The notes: generated by a model not told the origin, from the sequence alone. A stretch of 64,000 nucleotides of DNA from Paenibacillaceae bacterium ZCTH02-B3 (GCA_002159065.1 LZRV01000066.1:1-64000); one strand, 5' to 3'; counted from the stretch's first letter, positions 43,748 to 54,847 are shown. Made by a program: numbers and translations.

Positions 43748-44464
43748 ATGAGCCTGACGGACGCCAGGGAGAAAGAAAGCATTCTGATCATCGAAGACGA
43801 GGAAGGCATCGCCCGCATCCTGCAGCTGGAACTGGACCATGAAGGCTACCGCACCGGGCTTGCCCGGGACGGCCGAACCGGCATCGAGATGGCGCTGTCC
43901 GGCGAATGGGACCTGATCCTTCTGGACGTGATGCTGCCGGAGCTCAACGGCATCGAGGTGCTTCGCAGGCTGCGCCAGCACGACCAGCGGGTGCCGGTGA
44001 TCCTGCTCACCGCCCGCAACACCGTGCCGGACAAGGTGAGCGGCTTCGAGCACGGCGCCAACGATTACGTGACGAAGCCTTTCGCCATGGAAGAGCTTCT
44101 GGCGCGGGTGCGCAACCTCCTGCGCATTTTCCGGCAGAAGCGGGAAGGGACGTCCGAGGATACGCTGCGCGTGGCCGATCTCACCATCGAGCTTATCAGC
44201 CGCAAGGTGTACCGCAAGGACCATCTGATCGAGCTTACGCCGAGGGAATATGAACTTTTGCTCTACCTGGCCCGGAACAAAAACAAGGAAATGACAAGGG
44301 AAGAAATCCTGACGGACGTATGGGGCTACGAGTTCATCGGCGACACGAACGTGGTCGACGTGTACATCCGGTATCTCAGGCAAAAGATGGACAGGGGGTA
44401 CCGGCACAAGCTGATCCATACCGTCCGCGGCGTCGGCTACATGCTGAAGGAGCCCGACAAATGA
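43748..44464 (+). CDS. OmpR-family response regulator
   Basis: A 238-residue DNA-binding regulator. The receiver domain has the acidic pair in IIEDEEG, phosphoacceptor D60 (LLLDVMLPE), the conserved T in LLTARN and K in VTKPF. The C-terminal winged helix ends HTVRGVGYMLKE. ATG 43748 follows AGAGGTGA; an ATG at 43730 has no ribosome site. The stop overlaps the sensor kinase start (ATGA). Targets are unknown. Confidence 0.93.
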   Translation: MSLTDAREKESILIIEDEEGIARILQLELDHEGYRTGLARDGRTGIEMALSGEWDLILLDVMLPELNGIEVLRRLRQHDQRVPVILLTARNTVPDKVSGFEHGANDYVTKPFAMEELLARVRNLLRIFRQKREGTSEDTLRVADLTIELISRKVYRKDHLIELTPREYELLLYLARNKNKEMTREEILTDVWGYEFIGDTNVVDVYIRYLRQKMDRGYRHKLIHTVRGVGYMLKEPDK

Positions 44465-46065
44465 CGCTCCGCACGCGCTTTACGCTGTTCACGATTTTCT
44501 GGTTCATTTTCATCCTGATCTTCTACAACATTTTCGTCTACTTTTTCGTCATCAGGGTGACGACGCGCAGCGAGCTGCAGCTGCTCTCCAGCAAGGTGGA
44601 GCTGGTGCGGGACGCCCTGCGCGAAAACGGCGTCGCCGTGAGGGACCCTTCGCTTCTTCGGGACCTGTATGCCGCCAATGAAATGATCCGGGTGGTCGAC
44701 GCAAACGGCAACGTGATCAACCAGGTGGGGTATGACCAGGAGCTGCTGTCGATCCCGCCTTTCGGTCAGCGTTCGGCTTACTCCGAAGCCACCATGCTGA
44801 GCGGCCACCGGGTCATTTTGCGTTCCGCGCCCCTTTACGAAATGGGCCAATATGTCGGCGCCGTGGAAGCGGCCCGGCGGCTGGTTGCCCTGGACAGCTA
44901 CCTGCAGATTCTGGTGGTGGTGCTTTCCGTCACCACGGCCGGGGCCATCGTGTTCGCCATCTTCGGCACGTACTGGTTCACCAGCCGCCTCACGGGGCCG
45001 ATCTCGCAGATGGTGCAGACGATGCGGGAAATCGACCGAAGCGGCAAGCTGCGCAAGGTGCAACTGGCGGGCAAGGAAGAATCGGTGGAACTCCGGCAGC
45101 TCATTCGCGCGTTCAACCAGATGATCGAACGGCTGGACCGCACGTTCGAACGGCAAAAACAGTTTGTGGCCGACGTGTCCCACGAGCTGAAGACGCCCCT
45201 CACCGTCATCGGCAGTTATGCGGACATGCTGAAACGCTGGGGCAGGCATGACGAGAAAATCCGGGACGAGGCGATCGAGGCCCTGGTCCGCGAAACGGAA
45301 CGCCTGCGCAAGCTGATCCAGTCCATGCTCATGCTGGTGGAATCGGAAGAGGAAGGCTGGCTGCACCCGGGCAAGTTCAATCTGACCGCGCTGGCGCGGG
45401 AGATGGGGCAGACCCTCGGCAAGGCGTTCGGACGGGAGATCCGCGTGCGCGCCCCCGATCACGTCTGGATGTACGGCGATCGGGACAAGATCGGCCAGAT
45501 GATGGTCATCCTGCTGGACAACGCCATCAAATACAGCAAAGAACCGATCGACATCCGCATCCGGAGCGACCGTTCCGGCATCGGGCTGGAAGTGACCGAT
45601 TACGGCATCGGCATTCCCGAAAGCGAGATTCCGTTTCTTTTTGAACGCTTTTACCGGGTGGACACGGCCCGGCACCGTTCCACGGGGGGCAGCGGCCTCG
45701 GGCTGTCCATCGCCAAGCGGATCATCGATCTGCACGAAGGGACGGTGGACGTGTTCAGCAAGCCGGGCAAGGGAACGACGGTGTCCATCCGTTTTCCCCG
45801 CAAGGCTTTGCGCCAGCAGGTCCCGGACGCTACGTCCGGCCGCCCGGAAAACCGGATGAATGCCTCCGCGGCCTCCGCGCAGGCCCTGCCCCCGGCGGAA
45901 AACAACAGCCCCGCACCGTCGGATGATGCGGGGCCGAAATCCGAAGCCGCGGGACCGAAACCCGCGGCCGGGGAAGCCGCGGCTCCGGAGTCCGGGGTCA
46001 CAGAACCCGGCGGGCCGTCTTATAGTGACTCTTCCAGTACGACGAATTCAGGTTCGAATACGTGA
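44461..46065 (+). CDS. Membrane sensor histidine kinase
   Basis: Partner of the upstream regulator, 534 residues. A membrane helix at about 9-32 is followed by an extracytoplasmic sensor of about 125 residues and a second helix at about 160-182. HAMP, HisKA with H241 (VADVSHELKTPL) and the HATPase N/G1/G2 boxes (DNAIKYS, DYGIGIPE, GGSGLGLSIAKRI) come next. About 80 residues beyond the ATPase form a Pro/Ala/Glu-rich disordered tail. The last 68 bases overlap, tail to tail, the NlpC/P60 gene. Confidence 0.93.
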   Translation: MTLRTRFTLFTIFWFIFILIFYNIFVYFFVIRVTTRSELQLLSSKVELVRDALRENGVAVRDPSLLRDLYAANEMIRVVDANGNVINQVGYDQELLSIPPFGQRSAYSEATMLSGHRVILRSAPLYEMGQYVGAVEAARRLVALDSYLQILVVVLSVTTAGAIVFAIFGTYWFTSRLTGPISQMVQTMREIDRSGKLRKVQLAGKEESVELRQLIRAFNQMIERLDRTFERQKQFVADVSHELKTPLTVIGSYADMLKRWGRHDEKIRDEAIEALVRETERLRKLIQSMLMLVESEEEGWLHPGKFNLTALAREMGQTLGKAFGREIRVRAPDHVWMYGDRDKIGQMMVILLDNAIKYSKEPIDIRIRSDRSGIGLEVTDYGIGIPESEIPFLFERFYRVDTARHRSTGGSGLGLSIAKRIIDLHEGTVDVFSKPGKGTTVSIRFPRKALRQQVPDATSGRPENRMNASAASAQALPPAENNSPAPSDDAGPKSEAAGPKPAAGEAAAPESGVTEPGGPSYSDSSSTTNSGSNT

Positions 46066-46495
46066 CGCCGGGCTTGCCGTACGTATGGAGAATTTTGCCG
46101 TTTCCGGCGTAGACGGCGACGTGTCCGATCTGGTTGCCGGTTCTGGCGGTGGTGAAGAACACGAGGTCGCCTTTTTTCAGGTTGGACTTGGACACGTAAA
46201 CCCCCTTGGTCGCCTGGGCCTTCGACGTGCGCGGCAATTTGACGCCGTATTTGCCGAAAATGTATTGCGTGAAGCTGGAGCAGTCGAAGGCGTAGGTGAC
46301 GCCCGACGGAGCGCCGAACTTGTAAGGGGTGCCGAGGAATTTGTGACCGAGGGCGAGGATTTTGTCGGCCTTCGTCGCCGCGGAGGCGGCAGGAGCCTGT
46401 CCGATCGCCCACATGCCCGCGAAGGCGACCGTCATCCCGAGCATGAGGGCGATCAGTTTGCGCGAAAACGTCCAGCGAAGTTGCACAAATTGCAT
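45998..46495 (-). CDS. Secreted NlpC/P60 peptidoglycan endopeptidase
   Basis: A cell-wall hydrolase that cuts within peptide stems (gamma-D-Glu to diamino acid type). The 165-residue preprotein has a signal peptide ending near PAASA (residue 39). Its catalytic residues are C72 (FDCSSFTQY), H125 (GHVAVYAG) and probably H137. No binding repeats, so it is a minimal single-domain enzyme. ATG 46495 has AAAGGAGCGG upstream. The C-terminal end overlaps the convergent sensor-kinase gene by 68 bases. Confidence 0.9.
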   Translation of the reverse strand: MQFVQLRWTFSRKLIALMLGMTVAFAGMWAIGQAPAASAATKADKILALGHKFLGTPYKFGAPSGVTYAFDCSSFTQYIFGKYGVKLPRTSKAQATKGVYVSKSNLKKGDLVFFTTARTGNQIGHVAVYAGNGKILHTYGKPGVTYSNLNSSYWKSHYKTARRVL

Positions 46496-46545
46496 GAAAT
46501 GATTCCGCTCCTTTCGTGGTAGTCGCCTCACTCCTTGCAGGTTGA

Positions 46546-46551
46546 AGTATA
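46546..46551 (-). promoter_or_regulatory. Extended -10 promoter of the NlpC/P60 gene
   Basis: Minus strand CGTGCTATACT: TATACT with the TGn extension, about 50 bases before the start. The same TGCTATACT string occurs before the thiamine pyrophosphokinase gene. Confidence 0.45.
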
Positions 46552-46580
46552 GCACGGCCGCGCTTTCATACTTTTTTCCA

Positions 46581-46607
46581 ACTAAAAAACAATTGCCGAT
46601 GCGGCAA
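46581..46607 (-). terminator. Terminator after the thiamine pyrophosphokinase gene
   Basis: Minus strand TTGCCG-CAT-CGGCAA (46607-46593) followed by TTGTTTTTTAG. Confidence 0.7.
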
Positions 46608-46649
46608 GAAAAAAAGCGTTTTCTTAAAATCAAATGATAGATTTCTCAT

Positions 46650-47291
46650 TCAATCCCGGCTGCGGATGACGAGCAGAAGCCCTTCGCCCACCGTGATGGT
46701 GCCCGAGACCCGTTCCAGTTCGTTGCTGACGCCGAGGGACCAGCCGAGCTTCAGGACGGCGTTTCGCAGCGGATAGCGGAACCCCTCCAGCGTCACCCCG
46801 CGCACCTCCGGCGTGAGGGGAAGCAGGGATACATACCTGAAACCGTCTTCGGCGTCGATCCGGACGCGGTCCGCGCACAGGCGGATGTCGTTGTTTTCGT
46901 CGGCGACGATGAGCTCGGAACCGGCATCGTGCGCCTGTTTCAGCAGATGGACATTGGCCAGGCTGTGGTCGAAGCGCGAGCCGATGGCCCCCCACAGCAC
47001 AATGCGTTCAAAACCGCGGCGCAGGGCCTCGCGCACCGCCATCTCGCTGTCCGTCAGATCCTTGGCCACGGGATCGCAGTCGCGGTATTCGGCCGCGGCG
47101 GCACGGATCGCTTCTTTCTCTTCTTCGGTGACGGAATCGAAGTCGCCGATGGCCAGGTGGGGCGGGAAGCCCGATTTCAGCAAAAAAAGCGCGCCGCTGT
47201 CGACGCCGATGCGGAAATCATCCGGCCGGATCGTCCTCAGCGCCCGCGCGCCCAGGACGCCGCCGGCAAAAATGAGCGCCCTGTGAAACAT
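46650..47291 (-). CDS. Thiamine pyrophosphokinase
   Basis: Converts thiamine to thiamine diphosphate. The 213-residue protein shows the family blocks GVDSGALFLLKSGFPPHLAIGDFDSV near the start, KDLTDSEMAVREAL, and GAIGSRFDHSLANVHLL, with the C-terminal beta domain ending ITVGEGLLLVIRS. ATG 47291 is chosen; a TTG at 47315 would add eight residues, but neither has a strong ribosome site. Its product would serve the E1 subunit of the nearby pyruvate dehydrogenase, though the two are not in one operon. Confidence 0.9.
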   Translation of the reverse strand: MFHRALIFAGGVLGARALRTIRPDDFRIGVDSGALFLLKSGFPPHLAIGDFDSVTEEEKEAIRAAAAEYRDCDPVAKDLTDSEMAVREALRRGFERIVLWGAIGSRFDHSLANVHLLKQAHDAGSELIVADENNDIRLCADRVRIDAEDGFRYVSLLPLTPEVRGVTLEGFRYPLRNAVLKLGWSLGVSNELERVSGTITVGEGLLLVIRSRD

Positions 47292-47358
47292 CGCAACCAG
47301 CTTCTTTCGTTTCAAGTGACTGTAGAAGACCGCACCATCGGACCTGCGGCCAAAAACT

Positions 47359-47364
47359 AGTATA
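47359..47364 (-). promoter_or_regulatory. Extended -10 promoter of the thiamine pyrophosphokinase gene
   Basis: Minus strand CGTGCTATACT, a TATACT with TGn, with TTCCGC 18 bases upstream as a weak -35. Confidence 0.45.
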
Positions 47365-47407
47365 GCACGCTCCGCGCATCCTGCGGAAATTCCCGGGAGT
47401 GGGTCGG

Positions 47408-48049
47408 TTGGGAATCTTCGAGATTCTGGGTTTGGCAGGAACCGTCGCCTTCGCGGTCTCCGGCGCCATTGTGGCGATGGAGGAAGAGTACGATATCCTG
47501 GGCGTGTTCGTGCTTGGCATGGCCACCGCCTTCGGCGGCGGGATCGTGCGCAACCTGCTGATCGAAATCGATATGTCGGTATTCTGGAGCCAGGGGCTCT
47601 ATCTGGGGGCGGCGGCGCTGGCCATCCTGATCGTGTTCCTCCTCCCGCCGCCGTTCATTACGCAATGGATGAGGGCGCTCGTGTTTTTCGACGCCATCGG
47701 GCTGGCGGCGTTCGCCGTGCAGGGCGCCATGTACGCGGTGGACAAGGCGTTTCCCGTCACCGCCGTCATGGTGGCGGCCATGCTGACGGGCATCGGCGGC
47801 GGGATGATCCGCGACCTTCTGGCCGGGCGCAAGCCTCTCGTGCTGCGGGACGAAATCTACGCCCTGTGGGCCCTTTTGGCCGGGCTCGCCATCGGCCTCC
47901 TGAAGCTGCGCGACATGTGGGAACTGCTTGCGGTGTTTGCGCTCGTGGTGCTTTTCAGAATGCTGTCGGTGCACTACAGATGGAGGCTGCCGCGTCGCTC
48001 GCTGCGTTCCGGCGGCGCCGGCGGTTCCGGCTCCGGCGGGGAAGGATGA
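47408..48049 (+). CDS. TRIC-like cation channel family membrane protein (UPF0126)
   Basis: A seven-helix membrane protein built of two inverted repeats, each with the hallmark GGG-x-x-R: FGGGIVRNLL and IGGGMIRDLL. Prokaryotic members of this family conduct potassium. TTG 47408 lies 8 bases after GGGAG and gives 213 residues; a GTG at 47399 lacks a ribosome site. The last 20 residues are a Gly/Ser/Arg tail. It is divergent from the thiamine pyrophosphokinase gene. Confidence 0.85.
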   Translation: MGIFEILGLAGTVAFAVSGAIVAMEEEYDILGVFVLGMATAFGGGIVRNLLIEIDMSVFWSQGLYLGAAALAILIVFLLPPPFITQWMRALVFFDAIGLAAFAVQGAMYAVDKAFPVTAVMVAAMLTGIGGGMIRDLLAGRKPLVLRDEIYALWALLAGLAIGLLKLRDMWELLAVFALVVLFRMLSVHYRWRLPRRSLRSGGAGGSGSGGEG

Positions 48050-48090
48050 GGCGGATGCATGCGGCCGTCGGCCGGCGATGCAAAGGCTCC

Positions 48091-48170
48091 GCTTCGGTGG
48101 GCGGACGGGAGCTTCGGTTGGCGGGTGAAAGCTTTGGTTGGCGGGCGGGAGCTTCGGTTGGCGGCAGAAA
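48091..48170 (+). repeat. Four phased 20-bp tandem repeats
   Basis: Units GCTTCGGTGGGCGGACGGGA, GCTTCGGTTGGCGGGTGAAA, GCTTTGGTTGGCGGGCGGGA and GCTTCGGTTGGCGGCAGAAA at 48091, 48111, 48131 and 48151. Not in a credible reading frame. Confidence 0.85.
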
Positions 48171-48290
48171 TTCCAAAGCGCAGTTGATTGAGGCGTTCCA
48201 GGCGTTGCGCGGAATCCGGCACCGTTTGCTTCCACTCACCCACTCGGCTGATGGCCTTTTTGGGCTCGACCAAAAACATTCATAACAGCA

Positions 48291-48473
48291 GCGACAAAAA
48301 TGCCATTATTTTGGCCTGAAAACGGGGTTTCAGGCAAAATAACGGCATTTTGTGCGATTAAATTGGAAAAACCTGTGCGAATTCCGGAAAATCGGCTGAA
48401 AATAATGTCACGAATGTCGCAAAATGCCCCGAACTGCTTTGAAAACGGAAAAATAATGGCACTTTTGTCGCAA
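48291..48473. repeat. Interspersed repeat family, four copies
   Basis: The core AAAATAATGGCATTTTTGTCGC occurs inverted at 48291-48312. Direct, diverged copies lie at 48336-48357 (AAAATAACGGCATTTTGTGC), 48399-48422 and 48450-48473. The first two copies face each other and fold into a hairpin with a stem of about 24 bp (48296-48353), interrupted by one bulge and one mismatch. Confidence 0.8.
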
Positions 48474-48814
48474 TTCGCGGCAGGTTTCCCATTCCGGCAT
48501 TGTCGGCTGAGGGCAGGGCCGCCGACGCCCGGAGGCGCCGGCGGTTTTTGCATGGCCGGTTGCCGGTGAAACCTTGCCGCTTTCTTTTTCAGCCTCGCCA
48601 TGCCGGCCGGGAGTGGCCGGTGGATTCGCGCCATTTCGTTTTCCGGCGGCTCTTCGTTCTGTGTCCGAACTTCGGACGGTTCATGCATGCGGGAGTGCTT
48701 GGTTGGGAAAAACAAAGGAGGCAGGAGTTACTGTATTATATTATTAAATATACTGTTACAAATACATAGAACATTTCAATATCCGATCAATTTGAAAATA
48801 AATAGGTTTTTACC

Positions 48815-48844
48815 TTGACCAAATGAATATAACAGAAGTATAAT
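48815..48844 (+). promoter_or_regulatory. pdh operon promoter
   Basis: TTGACC (48815-48820), 18-base spacer, perfect TATAAT (48839-48844), in an AT-rich stretch 49 bases before the pdhA start. Confidence 0.7.
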
Positions 48845-48886
48845 GAATATGAAACAGGATCCTTTTTCGTCATTGAAAAGAGGTGA

Positions 48887-49999
<1,113 letters not shown>

Positions 50000-50033
50000 C
50001 GGATTGGCCGCGGGGTTGGAGGAGGGATACGGC

Positions 50034-51011
50034 ATGGCGCAAATGAACATGAAGGAAGCGATCCGCGACGCGCTTCGCACCGAGCTGGCGCGGGACCCGA
50101 ACGTGCTCGTGTTCGGGGAGGACGTCGGCAAGGCCGGCGGCGTGTTTCGCGTGACGGAAGGGTTGCAGGCGGAATTCGGCGAACACCGGGTGTTCGACAC
50201 GCCGCTGGCGGAATCGGCCATCGCCGGACTGGCGGTCGGTCTCGGAACCCAGGGTTTTCGGCCGGTCGCGGAAATCCAGTTTGTCGGGTTCATTTTCGAG
50301 GCGGCGGACCAGATGTTCGTGCAGGCGGCGCGGATGCGCTACCGTTCCGGCGGGCGGTACCACGCGCCCATCGTGTTCCGCACGCCGTTCGGCGGGGGCG
50401 TGAGGGCGGCGGAGCTGCACACCGATTCGCTGGAGGGCCTGGCGATGCAGACGCCGGGCATGAAGGTGGTCATCCCGTCCAATCCCTTCGATGCCAAGGG
50501 GCTGCTCATCTCGGCCATCCGCGACAACGACCCGGTCTTTTTCCTGGAACATCTGAACCTGTACCACGCCTACCGGGAAGAGGTGCCGGAAGGCGAATAC
50601 ACGGTGCCTCTCGGACAGGCCAGCATTGTGCGCGAGGGCAAGGACGTCACCATCGTGGCGTATGGTCTTATGGTGCATACATCCTTGAAGGCGGCGGAAG
50701 CGCTGGAGAAGGAAGGGGTGTCCGCGGAGGTGATCGACCTGCGGACCCTCATGCCGCCGGACATCGATACCATCGTCCGTTCCGTGCAAAAAACCGGCCG
50801 CGCGGTTGTGGTTCAGGAAGCGCAGCGGACGGCCGGCGCCGCGGCGGAGATCATCGCGCAGATCAACGAGAAGGCGATCCTGCATCTGGAGGCGCCGGTG
50901 CTGCGCTGCGCGGGTCCGGACACTGCGTATCCCTTCGCGCAGATCGAGGACGAGTGGCTGCCCACGCCGTCCCGCGTGGCGGCTACCGTCCGCAAGGTTT
51001 TGGAATTTTGA
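50034..51011 (+). CDS. pdhB: Pyruvate dehydrogenase E1 component, beta subunit
   Basis: The 325-residue beta subunit has [36 protein letters not shown], and [13 protein letters not shown], as in Bacillus PdhB. GGAGGAGGG lies 8 bases before the ATG; the ORF's earlier ATG at 49992 overlaps the pdhA stop and lacks conservation. Forms the alpha2-beta2 E1 with PdhA. Confidence 0.96.
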   Translation: MAQMNMKEAIRDALRTELARDPNVLVFGEDVGKAGGVFRVTEGLQAEFGEHRVFDTPLAESAIAGLAVGLGTQGFRPVAEIQFVGFIFEAADQMFVQAARMRYRSGGRYHAPIVFRTPFGGGVRAAELHTDSLEGLAMQTPGMKVVIPSNPFDAKGLLISAIRDNDPVFFLEHLNLYHAYREEVPEGEYTVPLGQASIVREGKDVTIVAYGLMVHTSLKAAEALEKEGVSAEVIDLRTLMPPDIDTIVRSVQKTGRAVVVQEAQRTAGAAAEIIAQINEKAILHLEAPVLRCAGPDTAYPFAQIEDEWLPTPSRVAATVRKVLEF

Positions 51012-51032
51012 GGCGGGGTGGTGGACCGCGGC

Positions 51033-52436
51033 ATGGCCAGATATGAATACCGTTTTCCGGAGCTGGGCGAAGGGCTGCACGAAGGGGAAATCGTAAAGAT
51101 TCATATTGCCCCGGGCCAGACGGTGACCGACGACGACATCCTGATGGAAGTGCAGAACGACAAGGCCGTCATGGAAGTGCCCTGCCCGGTGAACGGCAAG
51201 GTGCTGGAAGTAACGGCAAGGGAAGGCCAGACGATGCGCGTCGGGGAACTGGTGGCGGTGTTCGAGGCGGAAGAAGAAATTCCCGGGCAGCCGGATGCGG
51301 CCGGGACCGGGGAAGCGGAGGCCGGACGGGAGCCGGGGGACGAAGCGGCCCGGGACGACGCGTACGGCGTGCGCGCTCCGGCGGGCGGCGAAATAGGCGA
51401 AATTCAAGACGGCGCCGCCGCGTCGCGAACCGCCGGCCGGGAAGACGCGGACCGACCGGACATGCTCATCCTGGCGACGCCGGGCGTACGCCGGCTGGCC
51501 CGCGAAATGGGCGTCGATATCCGACGCGTGCGCGGCACCGGCAAGAACGGCCGGATCACCCGGGAAGACGTGCTGGCGGCCGCCGCAGGCGGAACGGGCG
51601 GGTCCCCGGAAGGGCCGTCCGGATTGCCGGCGGCGGCAGGGGCGGCACCGGCCGGGAAGCCGGCGGAAGCGGCCGCGCCCGATCCGGCCGTTCTGAAGGG
51701 TCCGGTGCCCGGGCCTGCTCCGTTGACCGACGACCCGGCCGAATCGCGCATCCCGTTCAAGGGCATCCGCAAGGCCATCGCCTCCGCCATGGTGAAGTCC
51801 GCCTTCACGGCGCCGCATGTGACACTGATGGACGAGGCCGACGTTTCGGCCCTGGTGGCCCTGCGGGAACGGGCGAAACCCATCGCCGAGCAGAAGGGCG
51901 TGAAGCTCACGTACCTGCCGTTCATCGTCAAGGCGCTGGTGGCGGCCTGCCGCGAGTTTCCCGTGATGAACGCCTCCCTCGACGAAGCGGCGGGGGAAAT
52001 CGTCCTGAAAAAACACTGCCACGTCGGCATCGCCACCGATACGGACCAGGGCTTGCTGGTGCCGGTCGTCTTCCACGCCGACCGCAAGAATATCTGGACC
52101 ATCGCCGGCGAGATCCGGGACCTGGCCGCCCGGGCGCGGGAAGGAAAGCTCGCCCCGCATGAAATGCGCGGCAGCACCATCACGATCACCAACATCGGCT
52201 CGGCGGGCGGGCTCTTTTTCACCCCCGTCATCAACCCGCCGGAAGCGGCCATCCTCGGCACCGGACGCATCACGGAAAGACCGGTGGTCAAAAACGGCGA
52301 AATCGCCGTCGCGCCTATGATGGCCCTTTCCTTGAGCTTCGACCACCGGCTGGTCGACGGCGCAACGGCGCAAGGATTCCTGAACCGCATCAAACAGCTG
52401 CTCGCGGATCCGGAGCTGCTGCTGTTGGAGGTGTGA
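51033..52436 (+). CDS. pdhC: Dihydrolipoyl acetyltransferase (E2)
   Basis: Core acetyltransferase of the complex, 467 residues. One lipoyl domain with K44 ([10 protein letters not shown]), an Ala/Pro/Glu-rich linker, the subunit-binding domain at about 145-183 ([22 protein letters not shown]), a second linker and the catalytic domain with H438 and D442 (DHRLVDG). ATG 51033 follows GGGGTGGTGG. Single lipoyl domain as in Gram-positive E2. Confidence 0.95.
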   Translation: MARYEYRFPELGEGLHEGEIVKIHIAPGQTVTDDDILMEVQNDKAVMEVPCPVNGKVLEVTAREGQTMRVGELVAVFEAEEEIPGQPDAAGTGEAEAGREPGDEAARDDAYGVRAPAGGEIGEIQDGAAASRTAGREDADRPDMLILATPGVRRLAREMGVDIRRVRGTGKNGRITREDVLAAAAGGTGGSPEGPSGLPAAAGAAPAGKPAEAAAPDPAVLKGPVPGPAPLTDDPAESRIPFKGIRKAIASAMVKSAFTAPHVTLMDEADVSALVALRERAKPIAEQKGVKLTYLPFIVKALVAACREFPVMNASLDEAAGEIVLKKHCHVGIATDTDQGLLVPVVFHADRKNIWTIAGEIRDLAARAREGKLAPHEMRGSTITITNIGSAGGLFFTPVINPPEAAILGTGRITERPVVKNGEIAVAPMMALSLSFDHRLVDGATAQGFLNRIKQLLADPELLLLEV

Positions 52437-52439
52437 CCC

Positions 52440-53861
52440 ATGGTCGTGGGCGACGCGTCCCTCGAAATCGACGTTCTCGTCATCGGCGGCGGGCCGGGCG
52501 GATACGTGGCGGCCATTCGCGCCGCGCAGCTGGGCCGGCGGGTGATCATCGCCGACAAGGGCAAGTGGGGCGGCGTCTGCCTCAACGTCGGCTGCATCCC
52601 GTCAAAGGCCCTCATCCAGGCGGCGCACCAGTATGAAGCGGTGCGAAACGCGGATCGGTTCGGAATCCTCGCGGACAACGTCCGGGTGGATTTCGCGAAG
52701 GTGCAGGCATACAAGGAATCGGTGGTCGGACGGATGAGCCGGGGCGTGGAGGCGCTGCTCAAGGCGAACGGCGTGCAACTGTTTCAGGGCGAGGCCATGT
52801 TCATCAGCGACCGGGAAGCGCGCCTGTTCAACGATCGGGAGGCCCCCCGTTACCGCTTTGAACACTGCATCATCGCCACGGGGTCGCGGCCCGTGGAGCT
52901 CAAGGGATTTCCCTTCGGCGGGCGGATTCTTTCCTCGACCGAAGCGCTCGCCTTGCGGGAAGTGCCGGAACGCCTCGCCGTGATCGGCGGCGGCTACATC
53001 GGCGTCGAACTGGGGCAAATGTACGCGAAATTTGGCGCAAAGGTGACCGTATTGGAAGCCGCCGACTCGATCCTGCCCGGATTTGACCCGGATCTCACCC
53101 GCCTTGCCGCGAAACGGTTGGCCGGGTCCGGCGCGCAAATCGTCACCAAGGCCAGGGCGCTGGACGCCGAACAGAACGAACGGGAAGTGACGGTCACCTA
53201 CGAGGCGGACGGCAAGACGCAGAGGGTGACGGCGGACTACCTGCTCGTCACCGTCGGGCGCCGGCCAAACACCGACGGGGATTTCGGGCTGGAACTCGCC
53301 GGCGTCAGCGTCAACGATCGGGGTCTCATCGAAGTGGACGGGCAATGCCGCACGAGCAATCCGCGCATTTTCGCCGTCGGCGACGTGGTGCCGGGCCCGG
53401 CCCTGGCTCACAAGGCGTCCTATGAGGGGAAAGTTGCGGCGGAAGCCATCGCCGGTCTGCCGGCGAAAATCGATTACAAATGCATCCCCGCCGTCGTGTT
53501 CGCCGATCCGGAATGCGCCAGCGTCGGCTATACGGAACGGGAAGCGCAAGAAAAGGGCTTTGACCCCGTCGCGGTCCGGTTTCCGTTCGCCGCAAACGGA
53601 AGGGCCGTCACGCTTGGCGATACGGAAGGGTTCGTCAAGATCGTCGCGGACCGGAAAACGGGGCTCTTGCTGGGCGCGCATATCGCGGGGGCGGAAGCGT
53701 CCGATCTCATTTCCGAATTCGCCCTGGCGATCGAGATGGGGGCAACGGCGGAAGATCTCGCGCTCACCATCCATCCGCACCCGACGCTGGGGGAAATGGC
53801 GATGGACGCCGCGGAGCTTGTCCTCGGCCGGCCGATCCATGTGCCTCCCGCGAAGGCGTAA
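52440..53861 (+). CDS. pdhD: Dihydrolipoyl dehydrogenase (E3)
   Basis: FAD enzyme that reoxidises lipoate to make NADH. The 473-residue protein has the [20 protein letters not shown] fold, the redox disulfide C47-x4-C52 ([10 protein letters not shown]), the NAD fold [13 protein letters not shown] and the C-terminal active-site HPHPTLGE. It starts 3 bases after pdhC and ends before the operon terminator. Confidence 0.96.
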   Translation: MVVGDASLEIDVLVIGGGPGGYVAAIRAAQLGRRVIIADKGKWGGVCLNVGCIPSKALIQAAHQYEAVRNADRFGILADNVRVDFAKVQAYKESVVGRMSRGVEALLKANGVQLFQGEAMFISDREARLFNDREAPRYRFEHCIIATGSRPVELKGFPFGGRILSSTEALALREVPERLAVIGGGYIGVELGQMYAKFGAKVTVLEAADSILPGFDPDLTRLAAKRLAGSGAQIVTKARALDAEQNEREVTVTYEADGKTQRVTADYLLVTVGRRPNTDGDFGLELAGVSVNDRGLIEVDGQCRTSNPRIFAVGDVVPGPALAHKASYEGKVAAEAIAGLPAKIDYKCIPAVVFADPECASVGYTEREAQEKGFDPVAVRFPFAANGRAVTLGDTEGFVKIVADRKTGLLLGAHIAGAEASDLISEFALAIEMGATAEDLALTIHPHPTLGEMAMDAAELVLGRPIHVPPAKA

Positions 53862-53884
53862 CGGAAAAACATCGGACCGTGAAA

Positions 53885-53918
53885 CCTCCCGCGCCGCAAG
53901 GCGCGGGAGGCTTTTTTT
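53885..53918 (+). terminator. Terminator of the pdh operon
   Basis: CCTCCCGCGCC (53885-53895), GCAA tetraloop, GGCGCGGGAGG (53900-53910), then C and seven T. Confidence 0.95.
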
Positions 53919-53939
53919 CCAACAAGGGCCAAACCATGT

Positions 53940-53945
53940 TACAAT
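53940..53945 (+). promoter_or_regulatory. Extended -10 promoter of thyA
   Basis: TGTTACAAT, 46 bases before the start; the -35 would fall in the pdh terminator tail and is weak. Confidence 0.45.
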
Positions 53946-53991
53946 ACAAGGGACGGCTTGTCTCCGACTATGCGAAAAAGGGTGTTGCTTC

Positions 53992-54786
53992 TTGCGCCAG
54001 TACCTGGATCTTTTGCGGGACGTTCTGGAAAACGGGGTCCCCAAACCGGACCGGACGGGCACGGGAACGATCTCGGTGTTCGGCCGGCAGATGCGCTTCG
54101 ACCTTTCCAAAGGCTTTCCGCTGGTCACCACGAAGCGGATCCACATCCGGTCGGTGGTGCATGAACTGCTCTGGTTTTTGCGGGGGGACACCAATATCCG
54201 CTACCTGCACGAGAACGGCGTGACGATCTGGGACGAGTGGGCCGACGAGAACGGCGACCTCGGGCCGGTGTACGGGGCGCAGTGGCGCGCCTGGACGGCG
54301 CCGGACGGGCGCAGGATCGACCAGATCGCGCAGGTGGTGGAATCCATTCGGAAAAATCCGGATTCCCGCCGCCATATCGTCAGCGCCTGGAACGTGGCGG
54401 ACATCGACAGAATGAAGCTGCCGCCGTGCCATCTGTTGTTCCAGTTCTACGTGTCGGGCGGAAAACTGTCCTGCATGCTGACGATGCGTTCCGTGGACAC
54501 GTTCCTCGGTCTTCCCTTCAACATCGCCGAATACGCGCTTCTGACGCATATGGTCGCGCAGCAGTGCGATCTGGAACCCGGCGAGTTCATCTGGTCGGGG
54601 GGAGACGTCCACATCTATCTCAACCATCTCGAACAGGTGAAACTCCAGCTCACCCGGGAGCCGTACCCGCTGCCGCAGCTGGTCATCAAGCGGAAGCCGC
54701 CTTCCATTTTCGATTATGTCTATGAAGATTTCGAATTTGCGGGCTATCAGCATCATCCGGCCATCAAGGCGCCGGTCGCCGTGTGA
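53992..54786 (+). CDS. thyA: Thymidylate synthase ThyA
   Basis: Methylates dUMP to dTMP using methylene-THF. TTG 53992 (AAAGGGTG upstream) gives 264 residues and puts the nucleophile at C146 ([11 protein letters not shown]), the same length and position as E. coli ThyA, which fixes the start. [28 protein letters not shown], and [12 protein letters not shown] are present. Followed 61 bases later by dihydrofolate reductase, its metabolic partner. Confidence 0.97.
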   Translation: MRQYLDLLRDVLENGVPKPDRTGTGTISVFGRQMRFDLSKGFPLVTTKRIHIRSVVHELLWFLRGDTNIRYLHENGVTIWDEWADENGDLGPVYGAQWRAWTAPDGRRIDQIAQVVESIRKNPDSRRHIVSAWNVADIDRMKLPPCHLLFQFYVSGGKLSCMLTMRSVDTFLGLPFNIAEYALLTHMVAQQCDLEPGEFIWSGGDVHIYLNHLEQVKLQLTREPYPLPQLVIKRKPPSIFDYVYEDFEFAGYQHHPAIKAPVAV

Positions 54787-54847
54787 GCGGCTTCCGGCGG
54801 ACACAGGTCCGATCCCGGCCCGAAAAGGAGCAAAAGGGAGGTAAACC

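Noticed and set aside
48236-48715. 159-residue minus-strand frame in the repeat region
   Set aside because: It merely translates the dispersed repeats (recurring Ser-Ala-Ile-Ile-Phe) and has no ribosome site or homology I can see.
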